A DNA stretch of 5,099 nucleotides from an uncultured Desulfovibrio sp. (lineage in GTDB: Bacteria; Desulfobacterota; Desulfovibrionia; Desulfovibrionales; Desulfovibrionaceae): contig CAMBWG010000189.1 in assembly GCA_945871415.1 (NCBI GenBank), forward strand, positions 1-5,099. The letters run 5' to 3'. This document shows positions 1 through 4,832 of the stretch, piece by piece. Positions within the stretch are counted from its first letter, which is position 1. Every line of letters begins with the position of its first letter. Made by a program: the position numbers and the translations under genes. The notes under the pieces are model-generated. The model was not told where the DNA came from, made no database searches, and was given only the letters and a program-made list of their open reading frames with translations.

Positions 1-31
1 ATTTTCAGTTTTACACGCTTCGTATTTCGTG

Positions 32-81
32 GAAAAAACGCATTTTTTCGCTCTTTTCAGGCCGGGCGGCGCTGTGCCGCC
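32..81 (-). terminator. Weak terminator-like hairpins downstream of the exporter gene
   Basis: Beyond the stop codon of the leftward exporter gene lies a perfect 6-bp GC inverted repeat, GGCGGC (65-70) and GCCGCC (76-81), with a 5-nt loop. Further on is an A-tract/T-tract hairpin, GAAAAAA (32-38) and TTTTTTC (43-49), with a CGCA loop. Read leftward, the second hairpin ends in a run of six T. Neither is a textbook intrinsic terminator: the GC stem has no T run directly behind it, and the second stem is almost all A-T. Together they could end transcription of the exporter gene. The left neighbour is outside the window, so a role for a gene arriving from that side cannot be judged. Confidence 0.3.
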
Positions 82-113
82 GCCTCGCGTTCCGCCTTTT
101 TCAAAAAAACGCT

Positions 114-989
114 CTAGTGTCGGCGCAGGGTGATGGTCAGCACGGCTCCGATAACAAGCGCGCTGCCGCACCAGCCGAGCGGCGTGAATGCCTCGCCCCA
201 GAACAGCGCCAGCCACAACGTGCTGAGCAGGGGCTCAAGATACCCCACGGCAGCCGCGCGTACCAGAGGTATACGCAGCAGCGACTGACCGTAGCAATAG
301 TATCCGGCATAGCAGCAGATGACGCCGAGGACAAGAAAAGCGCCCCAGTCCGTCGCCCTGTGAGCCAGGCCGACAGGGGCAAAGACCGCCAGGGCCAGCG
401 TTCCGCCGAGAAACATGTACGCGTAGATGACAACGGTCGAATAGCGCCGCTGCCACCAGCGGCAAAAGGGATAATGCGTGGCATAGCACAGTCCCGTTGC
501 CAGACCGCAGGCAATGCCCAGCGGGGAAGGGGCTTCCGCCAGACTGCCGCCGGAGCTGCACAGCAGAGCCGTACCCAGCAGGGCAACGCCCATGGCCGAC
601 AGGGTACGTCGATCCGGGTTCTCGCGAAAAAACATAAAGGAAAAAAGAGCTACCCAGACCGGCGCCGTATACAGCAGCACAACGGTCATGGCGCCGCCGC
701 TGAGAGCCACGGCGTACTGCGTCAGCCCGAAGAAGGCGCCCACGCCCCAGACGCCGAAGCCCGTCAGGCAGAGCGCATGACGCCAGGGCATGCGCCAGCC
801 GCCGACCCGCACGGCATGCAGCATGAAACAGAGGCAACCGAAGGCGGTGCGCCAGAAAGCCGTTTCCAGCGGACTGACGCCCGCGCTCATGGGCAGACGA
901 CCGACAGCGCCGATAAGCGACCAGCAGACGGCGGCCGCCACAATACAGCCATATCCCAGAAGGGTGCGGGACGATGCGCCAGCAGTCAT
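114..989 (-). CDS. EamA/DMT-superfamily transporter (RhaT/RarD-like inner-membrane exporter)
   Basis: This is a 291-residue integral membrane protein of the drug/metabolite transporter superfamily with two EamA repeats. These proteins usually export metabolites or amino acids across the inner membrane; the substrate cannot be read from sequence. About ten hydrophobic segments are visible, five per half (roughly residues 10-145 and 155-288). Each half ends in the family's characteristic helix: YTAPVW at 107-112 followed by FRE at 121-123, and YLEPLLS at 250-256 followed by WGE at 264-266. A short basic tail (RRH) closes the protein. It contains about 13 cysteines, rather many for this family. 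I chose the ATG at 989 because AAGGAG lies 10 nt upstream (1000-1005). A GTG at 1013 is in frame and would add eight residues, but has no convincing ribosome binding site. The gene is single and divergent from ispDF. The family assignment is firm. Confidence 0.9.
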   Translation of the reverse strand: MTAGASSRTLLGYGCIVAAAVCWSLIGAVGRLPMSAGVSPLETAFWRTAFGCLCFMLHAVRVGGWRMPWRHALCLTGFGVWGVGAFFGLTQYAVALSGGAMTVVLLYTAPVWVALFSFMFFRENPDRRTLSAMGVALLGTALLCSSGGSLAEAPSPLGIACGLATGLCYATHYPFCRWWQRRYSTVVIYAYMFLGGTLALAVFAPVGLAHRATDWGAFLVLGVICCYAGYYCYGQSLLRIPLVRAAAVGYLEPLLSTLWLALFWGEAFTPLGWCGSALVIGAVLTITLRRH

Positions 990-999
990 GGGAGAAGCG

Positions 1000-1005
1000 C
1001 TCCTT
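1000..1005 (-). promoter_or_regulatory. Ribosome binding site that decides the exporter start
   Basis: The minus strand reads AAGGAG here, 10 nt before the ATG at 989-987. The competing in-frame GTG at 1013-1011 lies upstream of this site and is preceded by a pyrimidine-rich stretch without a purine-rich Shine-Dalgarno match. This favours the 291-residue product over the 299-residue one. Confidence 0.6.
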
Positions 1006-1038
1006 GAGAACACGGGGACACAGGAGGTCCGCCATCAG

Positions 1039-1066
1039 GCCGGGACAGCCGCGCCCCAATCCCGGC
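1039..1066. repeat. Inverted repeat GCCGGGA / TCCCGGC with 14-nt spacer
   Basis: GCCGGGA (1039-1045) and TCCCGGC (1060-1066) are perfect 7-bp arms around a 14-nt spacer. The element lies 50-77 nt upstream of the exporter ATG, so it could be an operator for the exporter gene or a hairpin in its 5' untranslated region. In GC-rich DNA an arm pair of this size can arise by chance. Confidence 0.35.
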
Positions 1067-1096
1067 AACTGCGGAAAACAGGAGCCGCAAGGGCAT

Positions 1097-1120
1097 GCCG
1101 CGCCGGGACTCCGGAGCGGC
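1097..1120. repeat. 24-bp quasi-palindrome (GC-rich hairpin)
   Basis: GCCGC (1097-1101) pairs with GCGGC (1116-1120), and CCGG (1103-1106) with CCGG (1111-1114). One G/A mismatch interrupts the stem and the loop is GACT. Nine of ten stem positions pair. No T run follows on either strand, so it is not an intrinsic terminator. It lies about 110 nt upstream of the exporter start and about 80 nt upstream of the first candidate ispDF promoter. That position would suit a regulator-binding site or an RNA hairpin in the exporter leader. Confidence 0.4.
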
Positions 1121-1199
1121 GGCCAGAAGCGGACGGTACAGGCATCCACTCTACCCTACTTTTACGGCAAAGGGAATGCGCATCCTCCCGCGGGATTCA

Positions 1200-1227
1200 T
1201 TGCAAAGGTCTTGCAAAACAGCATAAT
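1200..1227 (+). promoter_or_regulatory. Candidate sigma70-type promoter P1 for ispDF, with TTGCAAA direct repeats
   Basis: TTGCAA (1200-1205) and CATAAT (1222-1227) are separated by 16 nt and resemble -35 and -10 elements, matching the consensus at 4 and 5 of 6 positions. Initiation would be expected near 1234, giving a transcript that includes the short leader reading frame at 1251. TTGCAAA occurs twice, at 1200-1206 and 1211-1217, with an 11-bp period, so a protein could contact both copies on one face of the helix over the -35 element and spacer. Confidence 0.45.
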
Positions 1228-1230
1228 GGA

Positions 1231-1259
1231 TTGACAAGAGAGGTCGCCCGATGAAAACT
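1231..1259 (+). promoter_or_regulatory. Candidate sigma70-type promoter P2 for ispDF
   Basis: A perfect TTGACA at 1231-1236 is followed after 17 nt by AAAACT (1254-1259), which keeps the important second-position A and final T of a -10 element but matches only 3 of 6 positions. Initiation near 1266 would fall after the ATG of the short leader frame, so transcripts from P2 would lack that start codon. The strong -35 paired with a weak -10 would fit an activator-dependent or minor promoter. Confidence 0.35.
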
Positions 1260-1370
1260 AGAAAACACTTCCGACCGGCGCGGACGCTCTGCGCGTCTCG
1301 CAGACCCGCCGCCCGGGACAAGCGCGTGACAACGCCGCAATTATTGAGCATGCCTGCAAAAGGGGAATAA
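1251..1370 (+). CDS. Possible 39-codon leader peptide upstream of ispDF
   Basis: An ATG at 1251 opens 39 codons ending in TAA at 1368-1370, one base before the GTG start of ispDF. A purine-rich stretch, AAGAGAGG (1236-1243), lies 7 nt before the ATG and could serve as ribosome binding site. The peptide is very basic, beginning MKTRKHFRPAR and rich in Arg and Pro, with no hydrophobic segment, and resembles nothing I recognise. Against a real gene: it uses AGA, CGA, ACT and TTA codons that the neighbouring genes largely avoid, and only about 25 of 39 codons end in G or C. If translated, it is more likely to act as a leader coupled to ispDF translation than as a functional protein. Chance remains a real possibility. 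Confidence 0.3.
   Translation: MKTRKHFRPARTLCASRRPAARDKRVTTPQLLSMPAKGE
1277..1310 (+). promoter_or_regulatory. GC-rich stem-loop in the ispDF leader
   Basis: TCTGCG (1288-1293) pairs with CGCAGA (1299-1304) around a 5-nt loop. The stem continues outward, with small bulges, through GG (1282-1283) with CC (1305-1306) and GGCG (1277-1280) with CGCC (1307-1310). A competing smaller hairpin, GACGC (1283-1287) with GCGTC (1293-1297), shares bases with it, so the two cannot form together. No T run follows, so this is not a terminator. It could influence leader translation or mRNA stability. The base pairing is visible; any function is inference. Confidence 0.35.
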
Positions 1371-1371
1371 G

Positions 1372-2559
1372 GTGATACAGCAAGCGTGGGCCATTATCGT
1401 GGCGGCCGGGGGAGGCAGCCGCATGGGGGCGGCCACCAACGGCACGCCCAAGCAGTTTCTGGAATGGCGGGGACGTCCGCTTTACTGGCATTCGGCGCGC
1501 ACCTTCTGCCGCTGCGGCGCCATCCGGGGACTGATTTTCGTCTTCCCCGCCGCGGATTTCGAGCTTGCGGTGGAAGACTGCCGTGCCATCGCCGCCGAGG
1601 AAGATCCGGGGCTGCCCTGGATGGTGGTTCCCGGCGGCGCGCGCCGTCAGGATTCCGTGCGGCACGGGCTGGAAGCGCTGCCGCAGGACTGCACCCATGT
1701 TCTCGTGCATGACGCGGCGCGCCCGTTTCTTTCCGCCGCGCTGGTGCATCGCGTGCTGGCGGGGCTGGAGCGCGCCCCGGCCGTCGTCCCCGGGCTGCGC
1801 ATGACGGACACGGTCAAACAGCTGGACGGGGAACGCATTGCCGCAACGCTGCCGCGGGAAAATGTCGCCACGGTACAGACGCCGCAGGGGTTCGACGCCC
1901 GCCTGCTGCGGGCCGCGCACGCCGCGGCGCAGGAAAAGGGGCTGGATGCGACTGATGACGCCGTTCTGATGGAATCGCAGGGTCATACAGTGATCATGGT
2001 TGAAGGCGACGGCGACAACCGCAAGATTACGCATCCCGAAGATCTGCGCCTCCTGAAGGAAAAAACCGCGCCGCAGGCCTTTCCCCGCGTCGGCTTCGGC
2101 TACGATGTGCACCGCTACGGGCCGGGACGGCCTTTGCGTCTGGGCGGCGTGCCGCTGGACGGCGGCATGGAAGTCGTGGCGCATTCCGACGGCGACGTGC
2201 TGCTGCACGCGCTGATGGACGCCCTGCTTGGCTGCGCCGGTCTGGGCGACATAGGCGAACATTTTCCCGATGCCGACGCCGCTTTTGACAATATTTCCTC
2301 GGCGGTGCTGCTGGACGAAGTGCTGCGCCTGTTCCACGGACAGGGGCTGCGCCTCTCCAATGTGGATCTGACAATCGTCGCCCAGAAGCCCCGCCTGGGC
2401 ACGCACAAGGCGGCCATACGGAAAAATGTGGCGCGCCTGCTGCACCTGCCGCCGGAACTGGTCAACGTCAAGGCCACAACGGAAGAAAAGCTTGGTTTTA
2501 CAGGCCGGGTCGAGGGCATCAAGGCGCAGGCCGTGGTCTGTGCCGTCGTGGACGCCTGA
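1372..2559 (+). CDS. ispDF: Bifunctional IspD/IspF (MEP cytidylyltransferase / MECDP synthase)
   Basis: This 395-residue cytoplasmic enzyme fuses two MEP isoprenoid-pathway activities. IspD makes CDP-methylerythritol from CTP and methylerythritol phosphate; IspF cyclises the IspE product to 2-C-methylerythritol 2,4-cyclodiphosphate. The IspD half (about 1-230) shows the glycine-rich nucleotide loop AAGGGSRMG (11-19), PKQFL (26-30), HDAARPF (113-119), R162 matching E. coli R157, and DNRKIT (215-220). R17 and K27 match E. coli R20 and K27, but with three extra residues between them. A short linker (about 231-238) leads to IspF (239-395), with metal ligands D245 and H247 in YDVH, H271 in AHSDGD, the LGDIGEHFPD stretch (291-300), and the NVKATTEEKLGFTG signature (365-378). 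All key residues are present, so both domains should be active. The GTG start is preceded by AAAAGGGGA (1358-1366), 5 nt away; an in-frame stop at 1345-1347 limits upstream alternatives. It is the first sizeable gene of the rightward series. Confidence 0.95.
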   Translation: MIQQAWAIIVAAGGGSRMGAATNGTPKQFLEWRGRPLYWHSARTFCRCGAIRGLIFVFPAADFELAVEDCRAIAAEEDPGLPWMVVPGGARRQDSVRHGLEALPQDCTHVLVHDAARPFLSAALVHRVLAGLERAPAVVPGLRMTDTVKQLDGERIAATLPRENVATVQTPQGFDARLLRAAHAAAQEKGLDATDDAVLMESQGHTVIMVEGDGDNRKITHPEDLRLLKEKTAPQAFPRVGFGYDVHRYGPGRPLRLGGVPLDGGMEVVAHSDGDVLLHALMDALLGCAGLGDIGEHFPDADAAFDNISSAVLLDEVLRLFHGQGLRLSNVDLTIVAQKPRLGTHKAAIRKNVARLLHLPPELVNVKATTEEKLGFTGRVEGIKAQAVVCAVVDA

Positions 2560-2613
2560 TACGACGCGCCGCCCCCGTCCGCCACTTCCCGCAAACACGC
2601 AAAAGGCATACGC

Positions 2614-4320
2614 ATGACGACCGAAGAGCTCTCCCGGCCCTGGCTGCGGCAATACGACGCCGACACCCCTCACGATATACCGCTGTTTGACGCGCCGCTC
2701 TACTCCCTGCTCGACAAAGCGGCGGATCAGTATCCGCGACGGCAGGCGCTGATTTTCCAGAATACGCGCATCACCTATGCGGCCCTGCGCGAAAGGGCGG
2801 AACGCTTTGCCGGAGCCCTGCGCCGCGCGGGCATCGTCCCCGGCGAACGCGTGGCGGTCATGCTGCCGAACCTGCCCCAGACGGCGGAAGCCTTCTGGGG
2901 TATTCTCAAGGCCGGCGCCATCGCGGTCATGGTCAATCCGCTCTATATGGAAACGGAGCTGTGCACCAATCTGAACGACGCCGCAGTCGAAACCCTGATC
3001 GTACTCGACGCTCTCTGGCCGCGCATTGCTCCCCTTCTCTCCCGTCTGCCGGTGCGGCGGTATATCATCACGACCGTGGACGAGGCTCTGTCCTTCCCCC
3101 TCAACTGGCTGTACCGCCTCAAACAGTCCCGGCAGCGGGGCGCGTCCATTCCCTATGACGACACCGTGCTGCGCTGGAAGGACTTCCGCAGGGATGCGCC
3201 CCGCCTTTCCGAACCGATCCGGCATCCCATCACGACGCCCGCCCTGCTGCAATACACGGGCGGCACTACCGGCACGCCCAAAGGCGTCATGCTGACGCAC
3301 GCCAATCTGGGCACCAATGCCCGGCAGATTCTGGGAATCATCAGGGAAAAGGCGGGCACACCGCACAAATTCATTGCGCTGCTGCCGTTCTTCCATGTCT
3401 ACGGCCTGACTACGGGCATCACCATTCCGGCGGCACTGGCCGCCACCACCCTTCCCCTGCCCCGCTATGTGCCGCAAGACGTCCTGGGCCTTATCGACAA
3501 ACACAAGCCGTCCGTTTTTCCCGGCGCTCCGGCGGTCTACGCCTCGCTGTTGCAGCAGAAGAGTCTGACAAATCACGATCTCAGCTGCATCCAGCTCTGC
3601 ATCTCCGGCTCCGCCCCGCTGCCGCCCGATATCTTCCGTCGTTTTCAGGAAATCACGGGAGCCGCCATACTGGAAGGCTACGGCCTGACGGAAGCCTCTC
3701 CTATTACGCATATCAATCCGCGCGACAGAAAAAAGCAGAAAATCGGCTCCATCGGCCTGCCGCTCCCCGGAACGGAAGCCCGTATTGTCGATACGGACAA
3801 GGGCGGCGCGCCCCTGCCTCCCGGAGAGGAAGGGGAAATGATCGTGCGCGGCCCGCAGGTCATGCAGGGCTACTGGCACAAACCCGAAGACACGGCCGCG
3901 ACCCTGCGCGACGGCTGGCTGTATACCGGCGACATTGCCGTCATGGACGAGGAAGGGTACTTCTTTATCCGCGATCGCAAAAAGGATCTTGTGCTCGTGG
4001 GAGGCTACAACGTCTATCCCCGCGAAGTGGAAGAAACCCTGCGCGAACATCCCGACGTACAGGAAGCCGTCTGTATCGGCATCCGGGAGCCCCTGCGCGG
4101 CGAAACCCTCAAGGTCTACATCACGCCCCGGCCCGGGGCGACGCTGCGTCGGGCCGATGTCATCGCCTGGTGCCGCCAGAAGCTGGCCTCCTACAAGGTG
4201 CCGCGTCTGGTCGAGTTCCGCGACGAGCTGCCGCGCAGCAGCGTGGGCAAGGTCCTGCGCCGGGCCCTGCGGGAAGAGGAGGAACGCAGGCAGGCTGAAC
4301 AGGCCGGATCGGAGGACTAG
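2614..4320 (+). CDS. FadD-like long-chain fatty acid-CoA ligase (AMP-forming)
   Basis: This 568-residue acyl-adenylate enzyme of the ANL superfamily is close in length to E. coli FadD (about 561). It would activate a carboxylic acid, most likely a medium or long-chain fatty acid, to an acyl-AMP and then to acyl-CoA, in the cytoplasm or at the inner membrane. Visible motifs in order are the ATP-binding loop YTGGTTGTPKG (214-224), LPFFHVYG (257-264), EGYGLTEASP (354-363), YTGD (437-440), the hinge region DRKKDLVLVGGYNVYP (454-469), and the C-terminal SSVGKVLRR (542-550) with catalytic lysine K546. All are intact. There is no signal peptide and no carrier-protein domain. The ATG at 2614 has AAAAGG 7 nt upstream (2601-2606). 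The gene lies 54 nt after ispDF and only 3 nt before dtd. The chain length preferred cannot be told from sequence; use of exogenous fatty acids for lipids is as plausible as degradation in an anaerobe. Confidence 0.92.
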   Translation: MTTEELSRPWLRQYDADTPHDIPLFDAPLYSLLDKAADQYPRRQALIFQNTRITYAALRERAERFAGALRRAGIVPGERVAVMLPNLPQTAEAFWGILKAGAIAVMVNPLYMETELCTNLNDAAVETLIVLDALWPRIAPLLSRLPVRRYIITTVDEALSFPLNWLYRLKQSRQRGASIPYDDTVLRWKDFRRDAPRLSEPIRHPITTPALLQYTGGTTGTPKGVMLTHANLGTNARQILGIIREKAGTPHKFIALLPFFHVYGLTTGITIPAALAATTLPLPRYVPQDVLGLIDKHKPSVFPGAPAVYASLLQQKSLTNHDLSCIQLCISGSAPLPPDIFRRFQEITGAAILEGYGLTEASPITHINPRDRKKQKIGSIGLPLPGTEARIVDTDKGGAPLPPGEEGEMIVRGPQVMQGYWHKPEDTAATLRDGWLYTGDIAVMDEEGYFFIRDRKKDLVLVGGYNVYPREVEETLREHPDVQEAVCIGIREPLRGETLKVYITPRPGATLRRADVIAWCRQKLASYKVPRLVEFRDELPRSSVGKVLRRALREEEERRQAEQAGSED

Positions 4321-4323
4321 AAA

Positions 4324-4803
4324 ATGCGCCTTTTCATTCAGCGTGTCCTTTCCGCCTCGGTCAGCATAGACGGGCGGGAAACCGCCGCCATAGGGCCCGG
4401 CCTGCTGGCCCTGGCCGCCTTCAGCAGCCGGGACGGAGCAGACTTTGCCGGCAAACCCGCCTTTGCCGGCATGGCCCGCAAACTCTGGAGCCTGCGCATC
4501 TTTCCGCCCGCGGGCGAACAGGAAGGCAAGTTTTCCTGCGATGTGCAGGATTACGGCGGCGATCTGCTGATCGTGCCGCAGTTCACGCTGTATGCCGATT
4601 GCCGCCGGGGCCGTCGCCCCTCGTTCAGCGATGCGGCGGCCCCGGACCAGGCCCGCGGCCTTTTTGCAGAGTTTGTGAATTTTGTTGACGAAAATACATC
4701 TTGCAGGGTAGCATCGGGAATCTTTGGAGCAGACATGCGGGTTCAGCTCTGCAACTGGGGGCCCGTCACTATTCTGCTGGATTCAGAGGAACTGTTTTCG
4801 TAA
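4324..4803 (+). CDS. dtd: D-aminoacyl-tRNA deacylase (Dtd)
   Basis: This 159-residue cytoplasmic homodimeric editing enzyme hydrolyses D-aminoacyl-tRNA (and Gly-tRNA-Ala), keeping D-amino acids out of proteins. It begins with the family's MRLFIQRV and carries LRIFP (57-61), LYAD (89-92), RRPSF (97-101), GIFGADM (132-138) and, near the end, NWGPVT (144-149) with the Gly-Pro (146-147) that enforces chirality across the dimer. Two positions are unusual: the normally invariant SQFTL is PQFTL (85-89), and the usual NDGPVT has W for D. Residues 116-139 use many A/T-ending codons (10 of 24 end in G/C, against 31 of the first 40). This coincides with a promoter-like sequence. The ATG at 4324 lies 7 nt after a strong GGAGGA (4311-4316) inside the end of the ligase gene, 3 nt after that gene's stop, which argues for co-transcription and translational coupling. 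Confidence 0.93.
   Translation: MRLFIQRVLSASVSIDGRETAAIGPGLLALAAFSSRDGADFAGKPAFAGMARKLWSLRIFPPAGEQEGKFSCDVQDYGGDLLIVPQFTLYADCRRGRRPSFSDAAAPDQARGLFAEFVNFVDENTSCRVASGIFGADMRVQLCNWGPVTILLDSEELFS
4685..4714 (+). promoter_or_regulatory. Candidate internal promoter at the 3' end of dtd
   Basis: TTGACG (4685-4690) and TAGCAT (4709-4714) lie 18 nt apart and match sigma70-type -35 and -10 hexamers at 5 and 4 of 6 positions. They sit in a stretch markedly richer in A/T than the rest of dtd, and an AATTTTG run immediately upstream resembles an UP element. Initiation near 4721 would give about a 110-nt leader before the STAS gene at 4833. This could supply that gene with transcription independent of the ispDF series. 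The prediction rests on hexamer match and base composition only. Confidence 0.4.
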
Positions 4804-4832
4804 TCGGACGGCATTCCCGGGAGGAGCACGTC

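Larger units (their letters stand above)
990..1371. other. Divergent intergenic region between the exporter gene and ispDF
   Basis: About 380 nt separate the two divergently oriented genes. The left part (about 990-1130) is GC-rich and holds two inverted repeats. The middle (about 1140-1235) is more AT-rich and carries the direct repeats and promoter-like hexamers. The right part (1251-1370) is a possible leader reading frame with a hairpin. For the leftward exporter I see only a poor promoter match on the minus strand: TTCCCT and TAGAGT, 17 nt apart, around 1150-1180. I see no tRNA, rRNA, riboswitch class I can name, insertion sequence or CRISPR repeat. Confidence 0.7.

Noticed and set aside
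117..1007. An open frame of 296 codons on the plus strand, antisense to the exporter gene.
   Set aside because: The translation is hydrophilic and Arg/Gln/Ala-rich with no family resemblance, whereas the minus strand encodes a clear EamA transporter.
790..1254. Plus-strand frames of 154 and 86 codons reaching into the divergent intergenic region, and a minus-strand frame of 66 codons at 1151-1351.
   Set aside because: They lack good ribosome binding sites and recognisable domains, and they overlap the exporter start or the promoter-like elements.
1040..1320. The heptamer CCGGGAC occurs three times in the divergent region (1040, 1103 and 1313).
   Set aside because: Spacing is irregular and the word is expected fairly often in sequence this GC-rich; close matches also occur inside genes.
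2560..2613. The 54-nt gap between ispDF and the ligase gene as a possible terminator or promoter.
   Set aside because: There is no hairpin with a T run and no -35/-10 pair; only a ribosome binding site is visible.
1258..4050. An open frame of about 930 codons on the minus strand, antisense to ispDF and the acyl-CoA ligase.
   Set aside because: It runs opposite two well-recognised genes and across the gaps around ispDF. Its translation is a low-complexity mix rich in Arg, Gly, Gln and His with no recognisable domain. Long antisense frames of this kind are a by-product of G/C-ending codons that make stop codons rare on the other strand.
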